Shown: piece by piece, positions 11,540 through 23,199 of the stretch
Position numbering within the stretch: position 1 is the first letter of the stretch
Layout: every line of letters begins with the position of its first letter
NCBI GenBank assembly: GCA_958496175.1
Contig: OY292278.1
Span: 44,826,001-44,890,000, forward strand
Source of the DNA: Sisyra terminalis
Taxonomy: Eukaryota; Arthropoda; Insecta; Neuroptera; Sisyridae
Direction of reading: 5' to 3'
DNA: 64,000 bases
Translations under genes and position numbers: made by a program
The notes under the pieces: generated by a model
Told to the model about the DNA's origin: nothing
The model's input: only the letters and a program-made list of their open reading frames with translations
Databases searched by the model: none

Positions 11540-12750
11540 CTTCATTTAATGATTATTGTTATTGGATTTTTAGTACAATTCTTTCAATATCAATGAATGA
11601 TATTTCCAATCGTTGAAACTATAAGAAGTAAAAAATTGTAATCAGAGATCATTGTATCATTGTAATTTTTCATGGGGAACCAAAAAATTGTGCCAGAATG
11701 GCCAAGAAACTTTTTGATATTATTCTAATAGAAACAAATAAGAATTTTATAATTATAGATTATCGAAAGTTGATTTTATAATAACGAAGCATAAAAAAAA
11801 ATAGTACAATTCTTTCTAATATCATTGAATGATATTTCCAATCGTTGAAACTATACGAAGTAAAAATTATAATCTTACATGCAAAAATAATTACCAAATG
11901 ATGAAAACGGTTTCAACAAAACTTAAGTTTTGATAAACGTTTAAAAAAATTATCAAATTTTTCAAGAGGAACCAAAAAATTGTGCTGCAATGGCCAAGAA
12001 ACTTTTTGGTATTAATCTAATAGAACCAAATACCTAATTACTTAATAATTATACTGTGCAAAGTTGATTTTATAATAACAAAGCATTTAAAAAAAATATT
12101 TAAAACTTCACATGTAGGATTGAGCTTTTGGAGCTTAATTTTTGGTACAATTCTTTCCAATATCTTTGAATGATATTTCCAATAATTGAAACTATAAGAA
12201 GTAAAAAATTATAATCAACGATGCAAAAACAATTATCAAATGATGACAAAGTTTTCCCTAAGACTTAAGTTTTGATAAACATTCAAAAAAATTATCAAAT
12301 TTTTCATGAGGAACCAAAAATTTGATATTATATATTTATATTAATCTAATAGAACCAAATACCTAAGTATTTTAAAAATAAAATATTTCACATGTAGGAT
12401 TGAGCTTTTGGAGCTTGATTTTTAGTACAATCCTTTCCAATATCTTTGAATGATATTTCCAATCGTTGAAACTATAAAAAGTAAAAAATTTCAATCATAA
12501 ATGCAAAAACAATTATTAAATGACGAAGGTTTCCAAAACTTAATTTTTGATAAACATTCAAAAAAATGGTCAAATTTTTCATGAGGAACTAAAAAATTTT
12601 GCTGGAATGGCTAAGAAACTTTTTGATATTAATCTAATAGAAAAAAATAAGTATTTTTTAGCTATAGCCTGTCCAAAGTTGATTTTATAATAACGAAGTA
12701 TCGTAAAAAATGAAATATTTAAAACTTGACATGCAGAATTGAGCTTTGGG
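11540..12750. repeat. degenerate tandem array of about four units
   Basis: The block TGAATGATATTTCCAATCGT, followed by GAAACTATA, recurs near 11590, 11825, 12165 and 12445. Each copy is followed by a GTAAAAAATT block and a companion block with AATGGCCAAGAAACTTTTTG. Unit spacing varies from about 230 to 340 bp through internal indels. It is noncoding. Confidence 0.75.
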
Positions 12751-12759
12751 AGCTTTTCT

Positions 12760-14800
12760 CCATACTGAGGGTAATAAAAAGTAATAAAAAGAACTTAATA
12801 AGGAAAAAATAAGTGTAACTTCCAGAAATACAATTAAGAATTTCACAAATCAATTTTGGAGTGCATAGCATACAAAAATACGACAATTATAAAGCTCATC
12901 ATGCTTTAACCATATATGATTTCAGTGGTTAGTTCCACCAAAAAATATGTATTTCTTTTGTAAAATTGAATTTTTACTATCTAAAGTTCTTTAGTAAGTC
13001 AGTTATATGATTTTGTTAAGTCTAAAAAAAGAAATTTCGTTGATCAAGACCAAAGAAAATATGTGATATGTAATGGAATCAATAACCGACATTTAATTGA
13101 AGTCAATAAGAAAATTTTTGATATCATCTTTGAAAAAACGACGAAAAGCTCACTTAAATTCACTATTTGGTTTAAAAAAAGGTTCTTTTCGACCCTTCGT
13201 AAAATTAGGCCTGATAATAAAATTTCTATGAAATTATTATGTTTAAAGCTAAGGTATCCAATTTAAAAAATGGATGTTATAAATGCATTATTTTTATTAA
13301 TAAGATTAAAGATATTCGTGGTTTTTACTTATACTTGAGGTGAATATGCGGATTTGTTACCAAATGCACCATAAATTATAATGAAATTTAAAAGGGGAGA
13401 CAAGGAACTATAACTTACAATGTTTATGTAAACAACATTTACCACACCTATCTTTTTTTATAGAGTTAACAGCAGGTACTAATTGAAACATCAAAACAAT
13501 CCTGGTATCATTCAATCTGGAGATTTCAATGCACTAAGTAGTTATAATTTATTATAGCCATTCACAAAAACTATAATGTAAACATCACGAACCCTACCAA
13601 AATATTACGTCTAAAAGAATTTTTCCTTGCTACTATAAAATGGTTCCTAATGTTTCATTAAAAACTTAAGTTTCTTATGAATCTAAATAAGTTTTTCTTC
13701 CACCATAGATGAAGTTCTAAACTTAAGTGTCTGGTAGTAAGATAGTAGATCAATGTTTGTAAGTCGTAATTGTTTAATCATGTTTTTTAACACTTGAGTA
13801 GCGAATTCTTTTGTGAAATAAAAAAAAATAGCCTTAAGCTATAAAGATGAAACAAATGGTGGTAAATAAGCAGGTGTTCAGCATGCTATTCAAAGGATTT
13901 CAGGAAATGAATGGATTGAAATTCCCACGAGGTGATTCTGTGGTTTGGCCTATAAAATCACTACAAAAAAACACTCCACTTGTTCCTTATCTGTAGAGAA
14001 TAGTTTATATCTTTATTATCAAGAATTGCAGATGTTTGGCAGGAATTTATTATATATATTTGTTTAATTATAGCAAAAGGGTTAAAGAACTTAGGGCACA
14101 AGTTGATTATGTAGATTCTTTTGCTGTATGGTCGGTATGTTAAATTTTAATCGTTGCTGTATTATTTGGAGAAAGTATAAGAATACTTATTTCGTTGAAA
14201 ATTAGGACAAACAAGAAAACTTTGAACAAATAAGGACATGACCCCGACATCAGGGCAATACTGGTACAAGGTCTAGTAGATATCCTGGGAATGTTAAATG
14301 TAATCTGAGAACAAAGACGTCCTTGAATATTCCTTTAAGTAAATGAAGGCCATTTAAAAGAGTTTAGAATATTACTATCAACAACTAATGAATACAAATC
14401 TATGAGGAATGGAAAACTAAAGTTATTATTTAGAAGATTCGTCGTTTTCATCAACGGTAAGTCTCAATTATATCAATAAAATGAATAATATAATTAAACT
14501 TTTAAAAGTTCTCTTCTAAAATTATCAATGGAAAAGTAATTCTTCTAGTTTTGATTGAGTATTCATTTCTTGTCCCTGAAACCGGTTGGATGGGAAGAAT
14601 AATTATTTGAAGCATAAATTTCATTATACAGTACGTGGGTTTGGTAGGTTTTGCAACTTTTACCAAATAAGTCCAAACAACTGTTAGAAACCGATATAAT
14701 CATCAAAATATGATTTTATTTCATCTGAAAAATCGTTAAACTTTATCATAGAATTTGCAATGATTTATTAAGGCCTCGGAAATTTAGAGTTTATCCTTGG
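12760..14800. other. noncoding stretch
   Basis: No gene, RNA or clear repeat is recognised here. A short open frame at 13063-13266 has no similarity that I can identify. Confidence 0.35.
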
Positions 14801-14808
14801 TTTTTATT

Positions 14809-15273
14809 AGGGTTACCAATTTTAAATTACAGAAAATCCGGAGAGTTGTATTCAATATGAAAATAGATTTAAAAAAAATTTATGAATTAAACAAGTATTC
14901 ATAATCATAACGTTCTCAAACTTTACTAGCTAGTTCTATATTGTAAATATAACAAATATAAATTTTTTGTTACTATAGAATCAATTGTTATCGCTGGAGG
15001 GTAGTGAAGAAACTTGTATTTTTTGTTAAATCGAAAAACGTGGAGATTGATTTTTGTTAACTGGAGTTCAGAGAAATTTTATTTTTTCTGGAAACTCCGA
15101 GCTAAAACTGGAGAGTTGGCAACCCTAAGTTGCCAAAAAAGTTGTAAAAATAACACTGTAATTTTTCATAGTAGTAAAAAAATCCGGAGATAATTTTTGT
15201 AAACTGGAGTCTGGAAAAAGCATTATTTTTCTGGAGTCTCCCGACTAAAACTGGAGAGTTGGTAACCTTAGTT
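14809..15273. mobile_element. MITE-like repeat with AGGGTTACCAA ends
   Basis: The left tip AGGGTTACCAA is matched by the inverted end TTGGCAACCCT at about 15117-15127. A second, diverged right end, GAGAGTTGGTAACCTTAG, lies near 15253-15270 after a partial repeat of the interior (TCCGGAG, TAAACTGGAGT, TAAAACTGGAGAGTTGG). This looks like a small inverted-repeat element with a tandem partial duplication. The family is unknown. Confidence 0.5.
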
Positions 15274-15299
15274 TTTATTCTAATCAAGGAGTCAAGGAA

Positions 15300-15975
15300 T
15301 TCAAAAAATGCCAGTTTTTACTTTAATGTTGAACTTAATCTATTTATTCCATAAAACTATATATTTATCAAGGCTTTAATTCCAAATTCAGGGAATTTCG
15401 GAAATACTAATCAATCTCGGTATATTTTTTTCGAATTATGACACACAGATGGAGTTACTAATACAATTGGAATTGCTTTACTTCAAGAAACTAAATGAAT
15501 AAATGATCAAATCGATTACATTAAATTGCTAATTTTCCTCAAATAAATGAAAATATCAAGAAAAATTTTTTTTCTTCAAAAATAAACAACGAAAAAAAAC
15601 ATTCAGATGTCCCTTGTAACGTATCATTGCTATCGTCGGAACTCAAAAAATGCCAGTTTTTACTTTAATGTTGAACTAAATCTATTTATTCCATAAAACT
15701 TTATATTTATCAAGGCTTTAATTCCTAATTCAGGGAATTCCGGAATTACTAATTAATCTCGGTATATTTTTTTTTCAAATTACGACATACAGATGGAGTT
15801 ACTGATACAATTGGTATCGCTATACTACAAGAAACTAAATAAATAAATGATCAAATCAATTACATTAAACTACTGATTTTCCACAAATAAATGAAAATGC
15901 CACGAAAATTTCTTATTCTAAACAAAGAAAAAATCATTTAGTTGTCCCTTGTAACGTATCATCGCTATCGTCAAT
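15300..15975. repeat. tandem duplication, two units of about 340 bp
   Basis: Unit 1 (about 15300-15641) and unit 2 (about 15642-15975) both run from CAAAAAATGCCAGTTTTTAC to GTCCCTTGTAACGTATCAT and then GCTATCGTC. They differ by scattered substitutions and small indels. The array ends about 120 bp before the Maf gene start codon, so it forms most of the immediate upstream region and could include regulatory sequence. Confidence 0.85.
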
Positions 15976-16097
15976 ACCCCAAACCCCCCAAACATTTTCA
16001 TAAGTCCATTGCAGTTTTCTACGGCCGTCTAAGCCCCCGAATTTCCCCAATGTGAACCTCCTGGAGCTCCTGGACCTCCAAAACATTCCATTTCAAA

Positions 16098-19000
16098 ATG
16101 CTTCAACCAATTCTCGATTTACTCTGCCAAAATCGTGTAATTTTAGCGAGCCAGTCTCCTCGTCGAAAAGAACTTCTACAATTAATCGTAAGAACAACCG
16201 AACTAAACTTGCATGGCTTTTCCTAACCTAAAAACTCTTTTGGCTTTTACAGGGATTTAAGACCATCGAAATCATTCCATCAACATTCGAGGAAAATTTA
16301 AAGCCGGAAGATTTTCCAACGTTTTCGGAATTTGTCGAGGAAACTGCATTGCGAAAGCTCGTGGAAGTGGACGAGCGCATTGGGAAAACCGGGCAGAAAT
16401 CGCCAGCACTGATTTGTAGTGCTGACACGATTGTAACGCTAGATGGCGTTGTCTATGGGAAACCAAAAAATCGAGAAGATGCATTCAATACTTTGTCCAA
16501 GTAATGAAATACGATGCTAACTGAATATATATTTGAATACAATAAATAGAAATTTTCTTCCATAGATTATCAGGAAAAACTAACACAGTTTACACGGGAG
16601 TGGTCTTAAAGTTGAATGGCACTATTCACAAGTTCACAGAACAGGCGGATGTTACTTTTGGAAAATTGTCGAAAGAGCGAATTGAAGAATATATTAACAC
16701 GGGAGAACCGATGTAAGATTTTTTTTCTCAGCTTTTTATTCTTATAAAGCACCTAAATCTCATCTTTTGGAGCTTTCTTTCGTTGAATTTTGTTCAAAAT
16801 AAATTTAAATCACTTACTTGAGAGGCTTTTGCAGATTTTGAGGATCACTTATTTATTACACGATTCACGATTTGGCGATGGAAATTGATATCATTACCGG
16901 ATTTTTTTTTTTAGAAATTTCGCGCACTGTTTAAAATCCATACCAATTTAATTAAAGTTCAAGATTAAGCTCCTGGTCTCGTAAATACGTAGAGCAGCTA
17001 AATTTGTAATCTTCGACTTCCAAAACCCATATAGTCTAAGATCCAGCTGCGAAACTAGTGCATGAATAATGTAGATCATTACACAGGCCTGCAAAAAAGA
17101 AAAATTTGTTAAAATTTTGAAAAAATGTTTTGATTATAATAGATCAATTCAATGTATTTTTTTGTGCTTATATCAAGTATGAAATCCATTTCTTTCTATT
17201 CGAAGATAGTTATTAAGGATGTTATGGAGGTATGTCAAAATGCTCAGACAACTAAAAATTTAGTTAAATTTTCCTTATTTAATGCTAAAGCATCTATAAA
17301 ATTTTAAAGCGATTCACTAAGTCATTAAAAAGTTATTGCAATTTAAAAATACTATAATTTTACACGTAATCTTATGGAGATTCGATAATCAAATAGACTA
17401 AATTTTTTTTAGCAAAAAAATGATACCAGGCATCCGAAACTTTCAAAATATGTAGTTTAAACTTTAGGGAACTAATTTTGTATAAGTTATTTTAAATTCA
17501 CCATAGAGTTGTTAAGAAAAAAAAATAAAAATAGACCAAAAATGTGGTTTTTACTTGATAAATTAGTAAGTGTATAAGAAAGTGCGGCAGCACTGTCGTC
17601 AGCTGAGACGTACCGTCTTGTCAAGGTTTGTAAATTACACAGGTTGCTCCATTAGAAAAAAAAAATGACGTCATATGAAGAATTTTGAAATTGAATCAGT
17701 CTAAAGATACGTACGAATTTCTTCTGGATACGTCACGTAGTGACCACCATGAGGCCACCTGTGTATTTTATACACCTTGCCGTCTTGTATATTACACATG
17801 CTGTGTTAGTACATTTGGTTAGATAAAAATAAATCGCATAGTTTGTCTTTTTCACACTCATGTGTACACAGTATAAAGCGAAAAAGAATGAAATATGTCA
17901 AATATTTTATTTTCTAAATGTTGGACATATCACGAATCTCAATTCATGTGAAAGAGACATACCAAAGTTACCAACACTGCCAACCTTTAAATTCGACAGC
18001 GTTATTACGTTTTCAAAGATTTATTTATTGTTGAATTATTAATTTAATTTTTATTTTTTAGTTATAATGGTCTTAAAACATGGTTATTTAATGTTTTATT
18101 TATGATTTAATTATATTAAAAAATCTAAATTAATAACTTATGAGTTGATACTCAATAATATTTGGATTTGCTACGTAGAAATCAATAGGCAACAGGGATA
18201 TTTAGTCCCAAAAGTTAGTTATACATTTTTTATAATTTTTGTTTTTTCTTATTTTTGGTGAAATATCTGATTTTCCCCTAAACTATAAACAGTTGTTTTA
18301 AGTATCCACCTATTTTTGCGTACTTTTGTCTCCGATTGTATTTCCATAACATCCTTAAATCTGAATAGGAAGTAAAAAAATTTTTTTGTTTTCTTTCGGA
18401 AATATATATCGTGAAAACTTCTTCCAAACGGCAAAAGGATCTAGTCGATTAAGCATTTGAAAACTGCACCCGCATCTAATGAAGGGATCTTATCTTGTTT
18501 TTATTGTTTTTCATCTAAGGTAGCCATGCACTTAAACTCACACCCCTAACCCTTATAGTAAGGCAATAATGGAGGTGACAATCCGTAACATAAATATTTT
18601 TTTTCTCAGTACCTATTGAAGATGTCTTCATGAAATTGAAATTATACATGACTAATAATAAATTTATATTAATATATTTTTTTGAGAATTTTTGCAATAT
18701 TGGAAAATGTAAAAAATGAGAAGTATATTTTTTGGGGGTAGTTTTTTATATCAACCCTCAAAATGACATCTACCAAAAAAATATATTTTATATGTTAATT
18801 AGTAAGCTATCATATGGTAAAGTTTCAAAATGGTCAAATTGGTGAAACATAGTTTAAAAAAATAAAAATCAATTATGGATACCTGCATATCAATTTTTAT
18901 CAAATCCTATATTAACACCTGTGTACTCTTTCTATATCAATCATCATAAATACGTACTTAAAACTTTTAATTGTCGATAAAATATGTATACCTACAAATA

Positions 19001-21430
19001 AACTATGACATATCACTTTAAATAATATGCGATTTGATGGCATTCGACTACATGAATTTTATTTGAAGTAGCAAATGCATTATGTAACTATAGTATATTG
19101 AGCTTTTGAAGCTTTACATCTCTATTGGTAAATAATACCATTTATTACAAAAGGTTTTGGGCAAGCTTATACCTATGGTAAAATCATTGGACAAAATAGC
19201 TGGATTTTTGAATAACACTTTTGGTGGAAGATTGAACTCTGATGTAGAACTTTTCGATACTATTATTGCCTTTATAAATGAACATGAAAATTAGCAGAAT
19301 ACAATGCAGGAATTATTTAAAAATGTGAACTTGAATTAGCGGCGATGAAATTTTAATGAAATAATCTTCAACTAGTGCAATCGATTTTCCAGAACTGAGG
19401 TAAACAATATTCAACAATATTCTCTTGCACTATGGAATTTTATAGCTCACGTTGGTGACAATATTTCGGAATGACCAAGGTATATTCTTGTAGAAAATTG
19501 AACAATCTACAAAAAAGGTGGTCTTATAAGTTTTTGTTCTTTATTTTTGTATATATTTGTATATATATTTATTTGTTAATATATATTTGTTCTTTCAAAA
19601 GTTATACGAGGTCAAAGTTGAACTAAAGAGAAATTTTAATATTTTTTCAATTTTTTGACGCAACCATTAATTTTATGAGAAAATTATATAGGACATTTTT
19701 TGTAGAGCACTTTTTTTCTATAACATATCTCTATAAAAGTTTTTGAAATTTCTTACAGGTCCTAAGAATTTAATTAAAAAAAAAAATTATTAAAAATATA
19801 ATAATTCATAGAAAATTATTAATTTAAAACAATAAAATTACCAATATTTTCAGTTTAATGCAAATTAGTTAGGACCTGTGGAAATATATAAATATCAAAA
19901 ACTTTTATAGAAATAAGTTATGGAAAAAAGTGTTCTACAAAAAATGTTCTATAAAATTTTCTCATAAAATTGATGGTTGCGTCAAAAAATTGAAAAAATA
20001 TTAAAATTTCTCTTTAGCTCAACTTCGACCTCGAATAACTTTTGATGAAATAAATATATCAAAAACTTGTACGTTTTTTTTTTGTAGATCGCTCAATTTT
20101 CTGCAAGAATGTACCTTGGTTATTCCAAAATATTGTCACCAACGTGAGCTATAAAATTCCAAAGTGCAAGAGAATATTGTTCCCATATTAGATATTTAAA
20201 TGGAAAATCGAAATTTACGATGCGGCACCTCTTAATATTAATATTAAAAGCTTAAAATTTCACAGGATTTTGTTTGTCATTCCCAACAATATTTTCAATA
20301 TAATTAAGAAAAAAAATCATTTTTTTTGAATCAGTCTATTATATAATATATATAGGTAATTGAATTAACTATACATTGTTTAATATGACCTCATACTTTG
20401 GATTTTATTTTTTTAAACTATGTTTCACCAATTCGATCATTTTGTAACTTATGATAGCTAACTAATTAACTTATAAAATATATTTTTTTTGTAGATCTCA
20501 TTTTGGAGGTTGGTATACCTAAAAAACCATCCCCAAAAAATATACTTCTCGTTTTATACAGTTTCTTATACGGCAAAAAATTCTCAAAACTATTTATTAT
20601 CATAAGTTTATTAATAATCATTGATAGTTTCAACTTCATGAAGATATCTTTAAAAGGTACTGAGAAAAATAATATTTACGTTAAGGGTTATATCCTCCAT
20701 TATTGCGTTACTATAAGGGTTAGGGGTGTGAGCTTAAATGTATGGCTATTTTAGATCAGCGGTTCCTAACCTTTTTTCAGCCGCGGACCCCCAATCAAGC
20801 AATACCAATAATACCAAGGGCCCCTGAGTGAAAAAAGGTGTAATTTTCGGACAATATTATATTTTAGTATTCCTTCATTAAATGAAAAAACAAAAAACAA
20901 ACTTTTTCAAATGGGACCGCGGACCTCCAAACATAGGCTCGCGGACCCCCAGGGGTCCGCAGACCACAGGTTCGGAAACAATGTTATAGATGAAAAACAA
21001 TAAACACAAGATAAGATCTCTTTATTAGATGCGTTATGGTTTTTTATACCAATCTTCAAAATGACATCTACAAAAAAAATATATTTTATAAGTTAATTAG
21101 TTAGCTATCATATGTTAAAATTACAAAATGATCGAATTGGTGGAACATAGTATAAAAAGATAAAATCCAAAGTATAGGGTCATATTAAACAATGTATAGG
21201 TAATTAGTGCAGTTTTCCAATACAATCGGCTAGATCTAATGAAGTTAGTTACGAAAAAATGATTTCTTTGATTCAATTTCAGGGATAAAGCTGGAGGCTA
21301 TGGACTCCAAGGATACGGAAGTACAATAATCGAAAAAATCAATGGCGACATGTACACAGTCGTGGGACTACCAATCTATCGTCTTACCCAAGTTTTACTA
21401 GACCAGTTAGCAAACAAATCATCAGTTTAA
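16098..21430 (+). CDS. Maf-type dTTP/UTP pyrophosphatase (ASMTL-like)
   Basis: This is a spliced gene with exons 16098-16187, 16253-16500, 16566-16712 and 21283-21430, giving 210 residues. All introns are GT-AG and the frame is continuous. Maf proteins hydrolyse non-canonical or excess nucleoside triphosphates (dTTP, UTP, modified bases) to monophosphate and pyrophosphate. Signatures seen are [13 protein letters not shown] (residues 15-27), SADTIV (Asp88), GKP (99-101), LSG..N.VYTG (114-124) and [17 protein letters not shown] (158-174). The length is normal for a free-standing Maf protein; there is no methyltransferase domain as in vertebrate ASMTL. Asn119 stands where the family usually has His. 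The start is the first ATG in a good context (A at -3), 17 residues before the nucleotide-binding motif. Intron 3 (4570 bp) is filled with transposons. Confidence 0.93.
16188..16252 (+). other. Maf gene intron 1
   Basis: This 65 bp phase 0 intron has donor GTAAGAAC and acceptor TTTTGGCTTTTACAG. The short length, like that of intron 2 (16501-16565, also 65 bp), is typical of compact insect introns and contrasts sharply with intron 3. Confidence 0.9.
17622..17779. mobile_element. 158 bp MITE with 9 bp target duplication
   Basis: The termini are CAAGGTTTGTAAATTACACA and the inverted end TATACACCTTG. It is flanked on both sides by the exact 9 bp repeat CCGTCTTGT (17613-17621 and 17780-17788). 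A 9 bp duplication is what Mutator-like transposases produce, so this is probably a MULE-derived MITE. The related copy is at 3034-3194. Confidence 0.85.
19381..20336. mobile_element. fold-back element, family F1
   Basis: Two arms of about 430 bp are inverted around a short centre near 19830. Both carry CTCACGTTGGTGACAATATT, the TCTACAAAAAA box and TCAAAGTTGA blocks. The right arm is complete, with a core containing TTAATATTAATATTAA and the tip GAATCAGTC. The left arm lacks its outer part. Transcribed as part of Maf intron 3, it would form a long imperfect hairpin. Confidence 0.8.
20757..20983. mobile_element. 227 bp hAT-like MITE
   Basis: The ends CAGCGGTTCCTAACC and the inverted GGTTCGGAAACAATG are imperfect. 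The interior has paired GCGGACCCCC / GGGGTCCGC blocks. The flanks TTTTAGAT (20749-20756) and TTATAGAT (20984-20991) match at 7 of 8 bases, as expected for an aged hAT duplication. Removing the element restores the pairing of the surrounding arm with 18480-18545. Confidence 0.75.
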
Positions 21431-21568
21431 AAACGCATTTTTTCCACGGAGTTACATCAGAAAAATATCGAAATTGTACCTTTCTTTTTTATTACACCCA
21501 ATAATTTATCTGTGAATTTGAAAGAAATCCACGTTAAATGTCATGTATGTATGCAGTTTCTCTATGAA

Positions 21569-21574
21569 AATAAA
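21569..21574 (+). terminator. Maf gene polyadenylation signal
   Basis: AATAAA lies 139 bases after the stop codon and is followed by a GT/T-rich stretch, the usual arrangement for a cleavage site. Confidence 0.65.
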
Positions 21575-22380
21575 GCAAGTGTTTAATGATTTTCCATTCT
21601 TTTTATTTATGGTAAGCGAAACAAAGGAAGATTATACATTTTCCCTTGATTTAATAAGACGGTTTTAGAAAGTGTTACAGAATAAATCTCTGATATGCGA
21701 AGAGAATTGACACAAATCAGAGCCAATTTTTGAATGTAATAAAGGGAAAAAATCTTTGGTTTGCTGGTACGTTGTAAATCGTAATGGCTTTCGACGGGAA
21801 ATGGGATATGTTTTTTGTGCAAATTCTTATGCAAATGTTGGAAATATCTATCGGGGAACGATTATTAGTCGTTGTTTATTATTCGATTTGTAAGTTAAAT
21901 GAATTTAACTTTTTAATTTGTTGTTATTTCCTTGGATTTTAATCGATTAATCTATCGTTTTCTGATTCATACCATTTGAGGAAATTAAGTAAAAATAAAT
22001 GCCTTCAAATTTTCAATGCAAAAGGTCAATGCAGTTCAAGAAAAAAAATATTTACACTCAAAAGTTTTCTTAAGTAAAATTCATTCTTTTCCTTTTGATC
22101 CATACGAAGCCTTTTTGCATATGCAACTAAGCATTAACGCCTTTAAAACGCCAATAAATTATATTTTCCGTTCAAACAATTTTGAATTTGAAACCATCCA
22201 AAAATAGCGTACAAAGAACACACAGAAATAACAGAATTCAATGTCCAATTGTAATAAAGCCAGCAATTCGATTTACTCATTACACATGTGTTCAACAACT
22301 GTCGAAAAGTTTACATTTTAATTTTAATAATTTTCTTTGTTTCAATCAAAACCGATTGCCAAATTGACCATTAAATATTA

Positions 22381-23187
22381 GGGTGATTTTTTTTTACTTT
22401 TTTTGACTTTTTTGGTTCCATCGTGAAATTTTGTTGAAAATACCAAAAAAAAAAAAAATCCCTAAAAGTTTGAGCCCTTAATATTAATTTTAAGTCCTCG
22501 ACCAAGACGTGTAAAGATTTCCCATTGAAAATACACGGAAAATCTGATTTTTTAGTTTTAAATTTCTATATCTCAGCGGCATTTCATGGAATCGCTTTTA
22601 CCGAAGATGGTTTTTTCTCAGAATTAAACGCTCTACAAAAGTGCCCATTGCGACAAAGTCGTAACTCACACCGGTGAGGTAGTACGGGCCACTGAACCTG
22701 ATTTTTCCATAAAATTCGCGTTTTTTTTGCATTTATCTCGTAAATAACAAGAGCTACGGAAAAATTATGAACGAAAAACTTGTAGAGAATTTAATTTCCT
22801 ACAAAAAAGTTCCTGTAGACCAAATTGCAAAGATCAATATTAAAGATATTAAGCCTTGAATTTTATGGAAAAATCAGGTTCAGTGGCCCGTACTACCTCA
22901 CCGGTGTGAGTTACGACTTTGTCGCAATGGGCACTTTTGTAGAGCGTTTAATTCTGAGAAAAAAACATCTTCGGTAAAAGCGATCCCATGAAATCCCACT
23001 GAGATATAGAAATTTAAAAATGAAAAATCAGAGTTTCCGTGTATTTTCAATGGGAAATCTTTACACGTCTTGGTCGAGGACTTAAAATTAATATTAAGGG
23101 CTCAAACTTTCAGAGAATTTTTTTTTTTGGTATTTCCAACAAAATTTCATGATGGGACCAAAAAAAAAGTCAAAAAAAAAATCACCC
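22381..23187. mobile_element. fold-back element, family F2
   Basis: This is a complete palindromic element with tips GGGTGATTTTTTTT and AAAAATCACCC, flanked by TA on both sides. The arms are about 300 bp and carry GAGCCCTTAATATTAA, TTTACACGTCTTGGTCGAGG in the right arm, and CGCTCTACAAAAGTGCCC. The spacer is flanked by a second inverted pair, CCTGATTTTTCCATAAAATT. It is noncoding. A second copy lacking one outer arm is at 44784-45291. Confidence 0.88.
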
Positions 23188-23199
23188 TATTAAATATAT

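Larger units (their letters stand above)
18438..21236. mobile_element. 2.8 kb nested inverted-repeat element in Maf intron 3
   Basis: The outer ends GATCTAGTCGATTAAGC (18438) and the inverted GGCTAGATC (to 21236) match imperfectly across about 40 bp, including GTGCAGTTTTC. A second sequence block, 18480-18860, is present inverted at 20400-20756 and 20984-21030, and again in direct orientation at 21035-21140. The interior holds an F1 fold-back, and a hAT-like element splits one inverted arm. No transposase is visible. It probably arose by successive insertions and duplications. Confidence 0.7.
16713..21282 (+). other. Maf gene intron 3, transposon-filled
   Basis: The donor GTAAGATT splits the ATG codon of Met162 and the acceptor is TTCAATTTCAG. 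The intron holds a MITE (17622-17779) and a 2.8 kb inverted-repeat element (18438-21236) that itself contains an F1 fold-back and a hAT-like element. The remainder is unremarkable AT-rich DNA. Confidence 0.85.

Noticed and set aside
13500..13545. Text reading like a LINE endonuclease motif (GDFNA)
   Set aside because: Flanking translation gives no other endonuclease blocks, so the match is too short to support.
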